In this document: positions 53,121 through 60,762 of the stretch, in pieces
Position numbering within the stretch: the first letter of the stretch is position 1
Layout: each line of letters opens with the position of its first letter
Assembly (NCBI GenBank): GCA_003931895.1
Contig: RRZV01000071.1
Location: 1 to 64,000, forward strand
Direction: 5' to 3'
DNA from: Mesohalobacter salilacus
Lineage (GTDB): Bacteria > Bacteroidota > Bacteroidia > Flavobacteriales > Flavobacteriaceae
Length of the DNA stretch: 64,000 nucleotides
Program-made: the position numbers and the translations under genes
Notes under the pieces: model-generated
What the model saw: only the letters and a program-made list of their open reading frames with translations
What the model was told of the DNA's origin: nothing
The model's database searches: none

Positions 53121-54791
53121 TTAGCCTTTCCAAGAATCCCGTAAACCGACGGTTTTATTAAACACTAATCCTGAAGGTAGAGAAGTTTTATCCACACAAA
53201 AATACCCAATACGCTGAAATTGATAATGTTCTAAAACCTTAGCGTCTTTTAAACTCGGCTCTAAATAGCCTGTAATGACTTCGTGAGAATTGGGGTTGAT
53301 GTGCTCAAGAAAATCAACGTCTTTGTCTTGTGTTGGGTTTTCAACCATAAACAAGCGGTCGTATAAGTTTATTTTTGCGGTAACAGCATGTTTTATCGAC
53401 ACCCAATGTAGCGTGCCTTTCACTTTTCGTTTTGAGGCTTCTGTGCCGCTGCCACTTCTGGAATCTTCATCGTAGGTACAATGCACTTCGGTAATGTTGC
53501 CGTTGTCGTCTTTCACACAACTTTCAGCTTTGATAATATAAGCGTTTTTTAAACGGACTTCTTTACCGAGTTTTAATCTAAAAAATTTTCTATTGGCTTC
53601 TTCTCTAAAGTCTTCTTTTTCAATATATAACTCTCTTGAAAATGGCAATTTACGCTGTCCAGCAGATTCATCTTCAGGGTTATTTTCGGCGTCGAGCCAT
53701 TCTTCTTTGTCTTCAGGATAATTGGTAATGACCACTTTTAATGGGTCTAAAACGCCCATCACACGCGGTGCTTTTTTGTTGAGATCTTCGCGAACACAAA
53801 ACTCAAGGTGGGATAAACTCACGGTGTTTTCACGTTTACCGATTCCAATTGATTCTGCAAAATTAACGATAGAATCTGGCGTATAACCACGACGTCTCAT
53901 ACCAGATATAGTTGGCATTCTTGGGTCGTCCCAAGATTTTACAAGCCCTTTTTCTATCAGTTGCAAGAGCTTGCGCTTACTCACTACGGTATGACTTAAA
54001 TTTCGCCTTGCAAATTCACGTTGTTTGGGTTTGAGTTTGTCAGCAGCTTTCACTTTTTTGGCGAACCAGTTGTAGAGTTCACGATGCGGTTGAAACTCCA
54101 GTGTACAAAACGAATGTGAAACTTGTTCGATATAATCTGATTGGCCGTGTGCCCAATCGTACATCGGATATATTTTCCAATCAGAACCTGTCCGATGATG
54201 AGGTTTGTGTAAACACCTATACATAATGGGGTCGCGCATCAGCATATTTTTGGCGCCCATGCTGATTTTTGCACGTAAGACGTCGCGACCTTCTGGCGTT
54301 TCTCCGTTTTTCATAGCTTCAAAAAGCTTCAGATTTTCTTCAACTGAACGGTTTCTGTAAGGGCTGTCAGTGCCTGAGGTGGTTGGTGTGCCTTTTTGTT
54401 CGGCAATAGCTTCAGAAGTTTGACTGTCGACGTATGCATCGCCATTTTTAATCATTTCAACTGCCCAATCATAGAGTTGCTGAAAATAATCAGAAGCATA
54501 ACATTCTTTAGACCATTTAAACCCTAACCATTCTACATCACGCTTGATAGCGTCGACGTATTCACTTTCTTCTTTAGTGGGATTGGTGTCGTCAAATCTT
54601 AAGTTAACAGGAGCGTTGTATTTAAGTCCTAAACCAAAATTAAGACAAATCGATGAAGCATGACCAATGTGTAAATAGCCATTAGGTTCGGGCGGAAAAC
54701 GGAATTGCAACTGTTCTTTAGTATAGTTGTTTTTCAAATCCTCTTCGATGATTTGTTCTATAAAATTCAGTGATTTTTGTGGCGCTGACAT
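53121..54791 (-). CDS. glnS: Glutaminyl-tRNA synthetase
   Basis: Charges tRNA(Gln) directly with glutamine. The 556-residue class I enzyme has RFPPEPNGYLHIGHASSICLN (HIGH-type) in pattern near residue 29, FDDTNPTKEESEYVDAI, and the KMSKS-type HTVVSKRKLLQLI. The C-terminal anticodon-binding beta-barrels carry the usual VDFLEHINPNSHEVITGYLEP. GlnRS in Bacteroidota is the eukaryote/gamma-proteobacteria type, which removes the need for transamidation on tRNA(Gln). It ends at a terminator; no partner gene is adjacent. Confidence 0.98.
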   Translation of the reverse strand: MSAPQKSLNFIEQIIEEDLKNNYTKEQLQFRFPPEPNGYLHIGHASSICLNFGLGLKYNAPVNLRFDDTNPTKEESEYVDAIKRDVEWLGFKWSKECYASDYFQQLYDWAVEMIKNGDAYVDSQTSEAIAEQKGTPTTSGTDSPYRNRSVEENLKLFEAMKNGETPEGRDVLRAKISMGAKNMLMRDPIMYRCLHKPHHRTGSDWKIYPMYDWAHGQSDYIEQVSHSFCTLEFQPHRELYNWFAKKVKAADKLKPKQREFARRNLSHTVVSKRKLLQLIEKGLVKSWDDPRMPTISGMRRRGYTPDSIVNFAESIGIGKRENTVSLSHLEFCVREDLNKKAPRVMGVLDPLKVVITNYPEDKEEWLDAENNPEDESAGQRKLPFSRELYIEKEDFREEANRKFFRLKLGKEVRLKNAYIIKAESCVKDDNGNITEVHCTYDEDSRSGSGTEASKRKVKGTLHWVSIKHAVTAKINLYDRLFMVENPTQDKDVDFLEHINPNSHEVITGYLEPSLKDAKVLEHYQFQRIGYFCVDKTSLPSGLVFNKTVGLRDSWKG

Positions 54792-54943
54792 AAGTTGATT
54801 TTAGAGTGCGAAAATACTTAATTATTATAAGAATTTAGCCAGTATAAATTCAAAATTGTTGCCATTAAAATATGAGGAAATTGTCTGAATATCTTTATCT
54901 TAACATATAATGTGACCTTTAAGATTTAGTATCACATTTAGAA

Positions 54944-54968
54944 CTCACAGGTCTGCGAGACCTGTGAG
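54944..54968. repeat. Interspersed palindrome CTCACAGGTCT-GCG-AGACCTGTGAG, copy 2
   Basis: Two perfect 11-bp arms (54944-54954 and 54958-54968) around GCG; the same core as the element at 18901-18933, with a different central triplet. It lies in the 232-bp gap between glnS and the DoxX-like pair, which otherwise holds nothing I can identify. Confidence 0.85.
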
Positions 54969-55023
54969 GTCTTGTTTAAAAAGGTGATTAGCATATAAAA
55001 TCTATACGTGTTTTAACCATAAT

Positions 55024-55374
55024 TTATAATCTAAGCAACGAAAACCATACGATATAAGCATTTAAGACAAAAAAGAAAAAAGCAGGAAGAATAACAAACA
55101 AACCGTCTTTGACCCTAATTCTTACGAGAATACCCAAAAACATCATAAGCGTAAGACCGATAGCTGATATATTCAGCAATAATGTAATCTCTAAAAAATG
55201 ACCTACTAAAAGCCCAATGGCGCCTAAAATTTCAAAAACAACTGTTAGTAATGCATATTTTTCTAATCCAAACCTTACAAACTCATTTTTCATTTTTGTT
55301 CCTTTGAAATAAGCTAAGGAATATCCCAAAAATGAGATTGCAGATAATAAAACGCAAAATGTAAATGACGACAT
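55024..55374 (-). CDS. DoxX-like membrane protein (second of a tandem pair)
   Basis: A 116-residue inner-membrane protein with four helices, fitting the DoxX-like family: FTFCVLLSAISFLGYSLAYF; the soluble KGTKMKNEFVRFGLEKYALLTVVFEILGAIGLLVG (in pattern; E/K-x-F-x-x-x-G motif); two C-terminal helices. Family members occur in redox or terminal-oxidase-linked complexes, but most have no known role. It begins directly after the stop of its paralogue with no gap, so both are made together. Confidence 0.75.
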   Translation of the reverse strand: MSSFTFCVLLSAISFLGYSLAYFKGTKMKNEFVRFGLEKYALLTVVFEILGAIGLLVGHFLEITLLLNISAIGLTLMMFLGILVRIRVKDGLFVILPAFFFFVLNAYIVWFSLLRL

Positions 55375-55722
55375 TTATATAATTTCAGCTGAGCTAAGCG
55401 CAATAAAAACACTTAACACTAAAAGTATAAGTGATGGTAGTTTTTGTTTCATTGGGTTTCCTGCAGACCAATGGAAGTATTGCGCTGCTGCCATAAAAAA
55501 GGCCATGCCAACAGCAGCATAAAACACCAATTCTGGATACCAAATCCCAACAACCAGTAAAGTTGAAATTACTGTTTTAGCAAAACCTACAAAGCTTCTA
55601 ACTTTCAAGCTTAACCCAAATTGTTCAAATTCTTTTTTAACGTTATGCATTCTTAGTATCCAAACAAAAGCTACCGAAATTGCCACGGCGATTTGTGCTA
55701 AAATTGTGATTGTATCTAACAT
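55375..55722 (-). CDS. DoxX-like membrane protein (first of a tandem pair)
   Basis: A 115-residue, four-helix membrane protein paralogous to its downstream neighbour: ILAQIAVAISVAFVWILRM, KEFEQFGLSLKVRSFVGFAKTVISTLLVVGI (in pattern), then two helices. The shared KxEFxxFGL segment identifies the pair. Two non-identical, directly adjacent copies suggest a hetero-oligomeric membrane protein. Promoter not clear. Confidence 0.75.
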   Translation of the reverse strand: MLDTITILAQIAVAISVAFVWILRMHNVKKEFEQFGLSLKVRSFVGFAKTVISTLLVVGIWYPELVFYAAVGMAFFMAAAQYFHWSAGNPMKQKLPSLILLVLSVFIALSSAEII

Positions 55723-55853
55723 AATGTATAATTTTTCTTAATATAAAGAATATTTTGCATAGAGTTTGCTAGAAATGAATCAATTATTAATTTTTTATGA
55801 AATCCTTAAATGATATTAGTTTTCAGACTTTAATTGTTTACCCGTTTTTGCTT

Positions 55854-56024
55854 TAGGCTTAGGGATAGTAGCGACATCCTTTTTGAGGTTTGTTTTTAGT
55901 GAAGTTGGGTTTTGTGGGTGCCGCCATAAGTGGCAACCTCAAAAGCCTTACTGAAACTTTACAAATCCCAAAAAGATATAGCGGATAGCCTGTCTGCCGG
56001 CAGGCAGGCCCGTTAAAAGCCCCT
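55854..56024 (-). repeat. Interspersed two-hairpin repeat, copy C (inverted)
   Basis: Read on the minus strand it follows the skeleton of copies A and B: GGGCTTTTAACGGGC, hairpin CCTGCCTGCC/GGCAGACAGG (55989-56008), CTATCCGCTATATCTTTTTG, a second inverted repeat (TTTTGAGGTT/AACCTCAAAA, 55881-55944), CAAAAAGGATGTCGCTACTATCCCTAAGCC in pattern. It fills most of the 390-bp gap before the next gene. Confidence 0.75.
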
Positions 56025-56115
56025 AATAAATATTTAAAACTATGATTATCAATATTTTAAAATTTATGGCATAACCTTTGTAAACTAGAATATATAACCC
56101 TTAAAACTTAAAGTT

Positions 56116-57309
56116 ATGAAACAATTTATTTTTTTACTCGCAGGGTTTGTGTTTTTCAGTATGTCTGGATGGGCAAATCATTCAAATTCTCAATTTGATT
56201 TAAATCAATGGAATTATGGACAAGGACAGGCATTTATATTTATGGAAAACGGTGTTGAGTTTTCTGTGTTTAAAGATGGTCAATTTGATTTTTTTATTCC
56301 TGATTATGGACCAAATGTAAGTGTTGGATTTTCAACTTCAAATGTAAGTTTTAGCTTTAATACGGGTTATAATTATAATCCTTATGTGCAATATGATAGT
56401 TATGGTGCGGTTATTCAAATTCAAAATACCCCAATTTATTACGACCGTTATGGACGCGTCAACCAAATAGGAAATATTTGGATTGACTACAATTATTATG
56501 GTTTAGTTTCTCAAATTGGAGGAATGCACATCTATTACAGAAACAACGTGTATTGGAGACAGCGTGGTTACATCAATCACTATAACCGTAGATATGTATG
56601 GCGACATCGACACCAATATTATGCCATACCTGCAGCTCAATATTGCGTGGTAAGTCCAAGACCTTATAGACAATATTATAGTCCAGTGAGGTATGTCTAT
56701 TATAGACCATATCAAAATAATGTGAGACATTTTAATTTGAATAGACAAAATCCTAGGCTTAGAAAAACAACTAACAGGTCAAACCAAAGATATGCGCAGT
56801 CGCCACGAAATAGATCAGAAAGACAAATACGATCTAATGTACAGAGAAGAAACCGAGAAGTCTCAAGAATGCGAAATAGCAGACTTGCAAATACTGATAG
56901 AAGTAACCTGCGTAGAGATGTAAGCATAGGAAGGAATTCAAGAAACCTTTCAGAGGCAAATACTAGAAATAGTAGAGCAAACTCCATGAGTATTTTCAGA
57001 TCTGATCGTGTTGAACGAAATAATGATAACAGTAGAAAAAACAGCTCTGCTAAAAGTTCGCTACCTAATTCTAGAAATGACAGAAGAGTTGCTCAAAATT
57101 CTAGACGAACTGAGCAGGCGCGTAATAAAAACAGAACACCTAACAAGGTTTCAAGAAGAACGTCTGCTAGAAACGACAAAGTAAGCAGACAAACTTCTTC
57201 AAGACAGCCATCGTTTAACAGAAGTCGTTCGGTGTCTAACAAAAAGATAGTGAGAGCCAATAAGAACAACCAAAGAACTTCTGCCCAAAGCTCTAGAAGT
57301 AGACGATAA
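56116..57309 (+). CDS. Large secreted protein with YGxVxQIG repeats and Arg/Ser/Asn-rich tail
   Basis: A 397-residue protein with a signal peptide (MKQFIFLLAGFVFFSMSGWA). Residues ~93-143 hold three copies of a ~16-residue repeat, Y-G-[ARL]-V-x-Q-I-[GQ] (residues 96-102, 112-119, 128-135), Tyr-rich and probably beta. From ~residue 195 to the end the chain is almost purely Arg, Ser, Asn, Lys and Gln, strongly basic and disordered, ending SSRSRR. I recognise no family. An exported polycation suggests binding to anionic polymer (DNA, LPS, exopolysaccharide); this is inference. A terminator follows; no partner gene is adjacent. Confidence 0.85.
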   Translation: MKQFIFLLAGFVFFSMSGWANHSNSQFDLNQWNYGQGQAFIFMENGVEFSVFKDGQFDFFIPDYGPNVSVGFSTSNVSFSFNTGYNYNPYVQYDSYGAVIQIQNTPIYYDRYGRVNQIGNIWIDYNYYGLVSQIGGMHIYYRNNVYWRQRGYINHYNRRYVWRHRHQYYAIPAAQYCVVSPRPYRQYYSPVRYVYYRPYQNNVRHFNLNRQNPRLRKTTNRSNQRYAQSPRNRSERQIRSNVQRRNREVSRMRNSRLANTDRSNLRRDVSIGRNSRNLSEANTRNSRANSMSIFRSDRVERNNDNSRKNSSAKSSLPNSRNDRRVAQNSRRTEQARNKNRTPNKVSRRTSARNDKVSRQTSSRQPSFNRSRSVSNKKIVRANKNNQRTSAQSSRSRR

Positions 57310-57332
57310 TTATATTTGATTTTTGGTTTATT

Positions 57333-57363
57333 AAACCCCTTTTGAAAATTTCAAAAGGGGTTT
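57333..57363 (+). terminator. Rho-independent terminator after the Arg/Ser-rich protein gene
   Basis: AAACCCCTTTTGA (57333-57345) pairs perfectly with TCAAAAGGGGTTT (57351-57363) around AAATT, followed by T. Confidence 0.85.
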
Positions 57364-57411
57364 TGTTATACATCAAATGAATAATGTATTTTAGCTTCAT
57401 AAAATGCATTT

Positions 57412-58749
57412 ATGTTAGATTGGGAACAGCTATTATCGCTCAAACGTCTAGGCGATACCACAAAACGCTTACGCAAAGAACAGGACGATACGCGATTGGG
57501 TTTTGAAGTGGATTACGACCGTATAATATTTTCGTCGGCTTTCAGAAGTTTACAGGATAAGACTCAGGTCATTCCCTTATCAAAAACGGACTTCGTCCAC
57601 ACCCGATTAACTCATAGTTTAGAAGTCTCGGTAGTTGGTCGCTCATTAGGTCGTCAGGCTGGTAAAGCCATTATTCAAAAATATCCACATTTAGAAAAAA
57701 CCTTGGGTTATCAATTTAGTGATTTTGGAGCAATTGTCGCCGCTGCAGCTTTAGCACACGATATTGGCAATCCGCCTTTTGGACATTCGGGGGAAAAAGC
57801 CATCGGGGCATTTTTTGAGCGTGGCAAAGGACAGCGTTTTAAGCCTGAAATTTCAGACTGGGCGTATCAGGATTTGGTTAAGTTTGAAGGTAACGCTAAT
57901 GGTTTTAAACTATTAACCGAGACTAAACACGGTAGTTTTGGAGGCTTACGATTGTCTTATGCCACTTTAGGAGCATTTACCAAATATCCAAGAGCTTCAT
58001 TTCCTTTAGAAACTTCAAAACACGTTTCTCGAAAAAAATACGGTGTTTTTAAAGCAGAAAAACCTTTATTTGATGAAGTGGCTGATGAACTAGGGTTGCA
58101 ATATGTTAAAAACACATCCTATTTTAGACATCCTTTGGCGTATTTGGTAGAAGCAGCCGACGATATTTGTTATACTATTATCGATTTTGAAGATGGTATC
58201 AATCTCGGGTTAATTCCCGAAGAATATGCTTTAGAATATTTGTCTAAATTGATTAATACACGGATTGACAAAGACAAATATTATAAGTTATCTACGACTA
58301 AAAATCGGGTGAGTTATTTAAGGTCTTTAGCTATTGGGCGATTGATTGAGGATGCGGTTGAAGCTTTTATCCAAAACGAAGAGAAGATAAGATGTGGAGA
58401 ATTGGACAAGCCATTAATAGAACTTTCACCTTACAAAGCACAAATTGAAGATATTATTCAAATAAGTATAAAAAACATTTATCAAAGCCAAGAAGTACTT
58501 GAGAAAGAAACGGTAGGTTTTCGCGTTATTAGCGAGATTTTAGAACATTTTAGTCAAGCCATTGAAAATAGTAAAAACGATAAAGCGAACCATTTTGATA
58601 AAGTTATTATCAAAGCCTTTTTAAAAGATTTTGAATTTGAAAACTTAGACACTGAATCTTGGTTGATTGAACTCAGTAGTCGAATTGCTTCTTTGAGTGA
58701 TAGCAAAGCTTTAGAAATTTATAAAACACTTTCGGGACAAAACTTATGA
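57412..58749 (+). CDS. dgt: Deoxyguanosinetriphosphate triphosphohydrolase
   Basis: Hydrolyses dGTP (and probably other dNTPs) to the nucleoside and triphosphate, moderating dNTP pools. The 445-residue HD-domain protein has SAFRSLQDKTQVIPL, the metal His in TRLTHSLEVSVVG (His68), and the HD pair in LAHDIGNPPFGHSGE near residue 116; a later conserved EAADDICYTIIDFEDG supplies the last ligands. It overlaps the following pcrB-like gene by 4 bp (ATGA). Confidence 0.95.
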   Translation: MLDWEQLLSLKRLGDTTKRLRKEQDDTRLGFEVDYDRIIFSSAFRSLQDKTQVIPLSKTDFVHTRLTHSLEVSVVGRSLGRQAGKAIIQKYPHLEKTLGYQFSDFGAIVAAAALAHDIGNPPFGHSGEKAIGAFFERGKGQRFKPEISDWAYQDLVKFEGNANGFKLLTETKHGSFGGLRLSYATLGAFTKYPRASFPLETSKHVSRKKYGVFKAEKPLFDEVADELGLQYVKNTSYFRHPLAYLVEAADDICYTIIDFEDGINLGLIPEEYALEYLSKLINTRIDKDKYYKLSTTKNRVSYLRSLAIGRLIEDAVEAFIQNEEKIRCGELDKPLIELSPYKAQIEDIIQISIKNIYQSQEVLEKETVGFRVISEILEHFSQAIENSKNDKANHFDKVIIKAFLKDFEFENLDTESWLIELSSRIASLSDSKALEIYKTLSGQNL

Positions 58750-59450
58750 TTGCTCAATCTCATATACTTCAGCAAATTCAACAAAATGTAAACCTTCAAA
58801 AGAAAGTTTTTGCCGTTCTTATTGATCCTGATAAAGTAAAATCAGAGGAGGTAGCTTCAACATTAAATCGACTTCCAGAAGACACTGATTTTATTTTAGT
58901 TGGGGGTAGCTGTGTTGAAAATCTCAAAACGGATGTGGTGGTTAAAGCTATAAAAGCTTTAATTGATTTACCTGTAATTTTATTTCCTGGTAATGTTAAC
59001 CAAATCACATCAAAAGCTGACGCTATTTTATTTTTGAGCTTGATGTCAGGTGATAACCCAGAATATTTGATTCATCAACAAGTGAAATCGATTAAGTTTT
59101 TAAAGCAATCAACCCTTGAAATTATGCCTACTGGATATATTTTAATAGATGGTGGAAAAACTACAGCAGTGGAAAAAATAAGCAAAACACAGGCTATTCC
59201 TCAAACCGAAATCAATCAAATTGTAAATATTGCTCTAGCCGCACAATATTCAGGAAAACAACTTATTTACTTAGAAGCGGGTAGTGGCGCAAGATTTCCT
59301 GTTAAACCCGAAATTATAAAAGCGGTTAAACAGCAAATTGATTTACCACTTATCGTTGGTGGCGGCATTAAAACTGAAAAACAACGTCAAATGGTCTACG
59401 AAGCTGGTGCAGATATCGTGGTTATGGGAACAGTATTTGAAGAAATTTGA
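58746..59450 (+). CDS. Geranylgeranylglyceryl/heptaprenylglyceryl phosphate synthase (PcrB-like)
   Basis: Joins glycerol-1-phosphate to a polyprenyl diphosphate by an ether link. The 234-residue TIM barrel has VLIDPDKVKSEEV (the early D-P-D-K motif), FILVGGSCVENLKTD, LFPGNVNQIT, YLEAGSGARFPV and VGGGIKTEKQRQMVYEAGADIVVMGTVFE in pattern, the standard phosphate- and prenyl-binding layout. Archaea use this reaction for core lipids; a Bacteroidota form is known. Translationally coupled to dgt (ATGA). The product's fate here is unknown. Confidence 0.92.
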   Translation: MIAQSHILQQIQQNVNLQKKVFAVLIDPDKVKSEEVASTLNRLPEDTDFILVGGSCVENLKTDVVVKAIKALIDLPVILFPGNVNQITSKADAILFLSLMSGDNPEYLIHQQVKSIKFLKQSTLEIMPTGYILIDGGKTTAVEKISKTQAIPQTEINQIVNIALAAQYSGKQLIYLEAGSGARFPVKPEIIKAVKQQIDLPLIVGGGIKTEKQRQMVYEAGADIVVMGTVFEEI

Positions 59451-59456
59451 CTTTTA

Positions 59457-59516
59457 ATTCATAAATTATCATAATATTATGTGATTTAATTCATATAATA
59501 TTATGTTTTTATATGA
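59457..59516. repeat. 60-bp direct repeat, left copy
   Basis: Identical at 59 of 60 positions to 60699-60758 (C/T at position 14). It contains the palindrome CATAATATTATG and an inverted pair ATTCATATA/TATATGAAT that extends 4 bp past the right edge of the direct repeat. It starts 6 bp after the pcrB-like stop and ends just before the ATPase promoter. Confidence 0.9.
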
Positions 59517-59524
59517 ATTATTCT

Positions 59525-59532
59525 TACATTTG
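59525..59532 (+). promoter_or_regulatory. -7 box (TACATTTG) of DUF4143 ATPase copy 2
   Basis: Exact TAnnTTTG match 32 bp before the ATG and 8 bp after the left direct repeat, so that repeat overlies the -33 region and could be an operator. Confidence 0.55.
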
Positions 59533-59564
59533 GATATACACATCTTTAATTTTTAGATAAAAAA

Positions 59565-60692
59565 ATGATAAGCCGCACTATTACAGAAAACATCAAGACC
59601 AAATTAAACCGAGGTAAGGCAATCATTATAGTTGGCCCGAGACAAGTAGGTAAAACGACACTCATAAAAGGCTTGATTAAACATGATGACTATTTATTTT
59701 TTGATGGTGATGACCCTGCAACGAGAACCTTGTTAGATACGCCAAATACAGACCAAATTAGAATGCTGCTTGAAAATAAAAAGACTGTTTTTATCGATGA
59801 AGCTCAAAGAATAAATAATATAGGATTGACTGTAAAAATTATTATAGATCAACTTCAAGAGGTTCAAGTTTGGATAAGTGGTTCGTCTTCTTTTTTTATT
59901 TTTGACGAATTTAATGAGTCGCTTACAGGAAGAAAATGGGAATACAAACTTTTTCCAATAAGTTGGGAAGAATTCGAAAATCACGTCGGTTTTTTATCTG
60001 CAGAAAAGCAACTTGAAGACAGGCTTATTTATGGGATGTATCCTGACGTTATTAACAATCAAGGCGAAGAAATTCAAATCCTTAAGGATTTAGTAAATAG
60101 TTATTTATACAAAGATATTTTGGCATATGGAGGTATAAAAAAACCTGAAGTTTTAGATAAATTGGTTAAAGCCTTAGCGCTTCAGGTTGGAAATGAAGTT
60201 AACTTCAACGAAATCAGCCAACTAGTAGGCATAGACCGAAATACTGTTGAAAAATATATCTCTATTTTAGAAAAAGGATATGTAATCTTTAAATTGCCTA
60301 GTTTGAGTAGAAACCTGAGAAATGAAATAAAAAAAGGAAAGAAAATTTACTTTTATGATAATGGTATTAGAAATGCGATAATTGGCAGCATGAACAAGAT
60401 TCAATTAAGAACTGATGTTGGTGCTTTATGGGAAAACTTTCTTGTCGCTGAGAGAATTAAACAAATTGAATACAAAAAAAGATTGGTAAACTCTTATTTT
60501 TGGCGAACTACACAACAGCAGGAAATCGATTATATAGAGGAAATTAATCAAAAACTTCAAGCTTTCGAATTCAAATGGAATCCAAATAGAAAAGCTAAAA
60601 TTTCAAAAACTTTTATAAACAATTATAATACCGATATGTTTGTGGTAAACAGAAATAATTTTAGAGAATTTATAATTTTAGATAGTAAATAA
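59565..60692 (+). CDS. AAA_14 / DUF4143 ATPase, copy 2
   Basis: A 375-residue protein. Walker A is GPRQVGKTT (residues 24-32), Walker B is VFIDEAQRI near residue 70, and VWISGSSSFFIF is sensor-like. A winged-helix stretch (EISQLVGIDRNTVEKYISIL) leads into the DUF4143 part: KIYFYDNGIRNAIIG, LWENFLVAERIKQ, YFWRTTQQQEIDYIEE and LQAFEFKWN, with a PD-(D/E)xK-like nuclease core. Domain order is the same as in copy 1 (13864-15015) but the sequences are clearly different, so the two are not a recent duplication. Function unknown. Flanked by 60-bp direct repeats. Codon use is AT-rich and Lys/Asn/Ile-heavy like the other accessory genes. Confidence 0.9.
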   Translation: MISRTITENIKTKLNRGKAIIIVGPRQVGKTTLIKGLIKHDDYLFFDGDDPATRTLLDTPNTDQIRMLLENKKTVFIDEAQRINNIGLTVKIIIDQLQEVQVWISGSSSFFIFDEFNESLTGRKWEYKLFPISWEEFENHVGFLSAEKQLEDRLIYGMYPDVINNQGEEIQILKDLVNSYLYKDILAYGGIKKPEVLDKLVKALALQVGNEVNFNEISQLVGIDRNTVEKYISILEKGYVIFKLPSLSRNLRNEIKKGKKIYFYDNGIRNAIIGSMNKIQLRTDVGALWENFLVAERIKQIEYKKRLVNSYFWRTTQQQEIDYIEEINQKLQAFEFKWNPNRKAKISKTFINNYNTDMFVVNRNNFREFIILDSK

Positions 60693-60698
60693 ATTACT

Positions 60699-60758
60699 AT
60701 TCATAAATTATTATAATATTATGTGATTTAATTCATATAATATTATGTTTTTATATGA
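60699..60758. repeat. 60-bp direct repeat, right copy
   Basis: Second copy of 59457-59516, beginning 6 bp after the ATPase stop codon and ending 4 bp before the tadA stop. The 6-bp spacing after a stop codon repeats the spacing of the left copy after pcrB. Confidence 0.9.
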
Positions 60759-60762
60759 TTTA

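Larger units (their letters stand above)
59457..60758. mobile_element. Putative cassette: DUF4143 ATPase gene between 60-bp direct repeats
   Basis: A 1.3-kb unit made of a 60-bp repeat, a promoter, a single ATPase gene and a second copy of the repeat. It is inserted between the convergent pcrB-like and tadA genes, leaving 6 bp to the one stop codon and 4 bp to the other. No transposase or integrase is present. Mobility is inferred from the flanking repeats and the patchy distribution of this gene family. Confidence 0.55.

Noticed and set aside
55024-55722. Small multidrug-resistance (SMR) pair
   Set aside because: Two tandem four-helix proteins suggested SMR, but the KxEFxxFGL loop and lack of the helix-1 SMR Glu fit DoxX-like proteins better.
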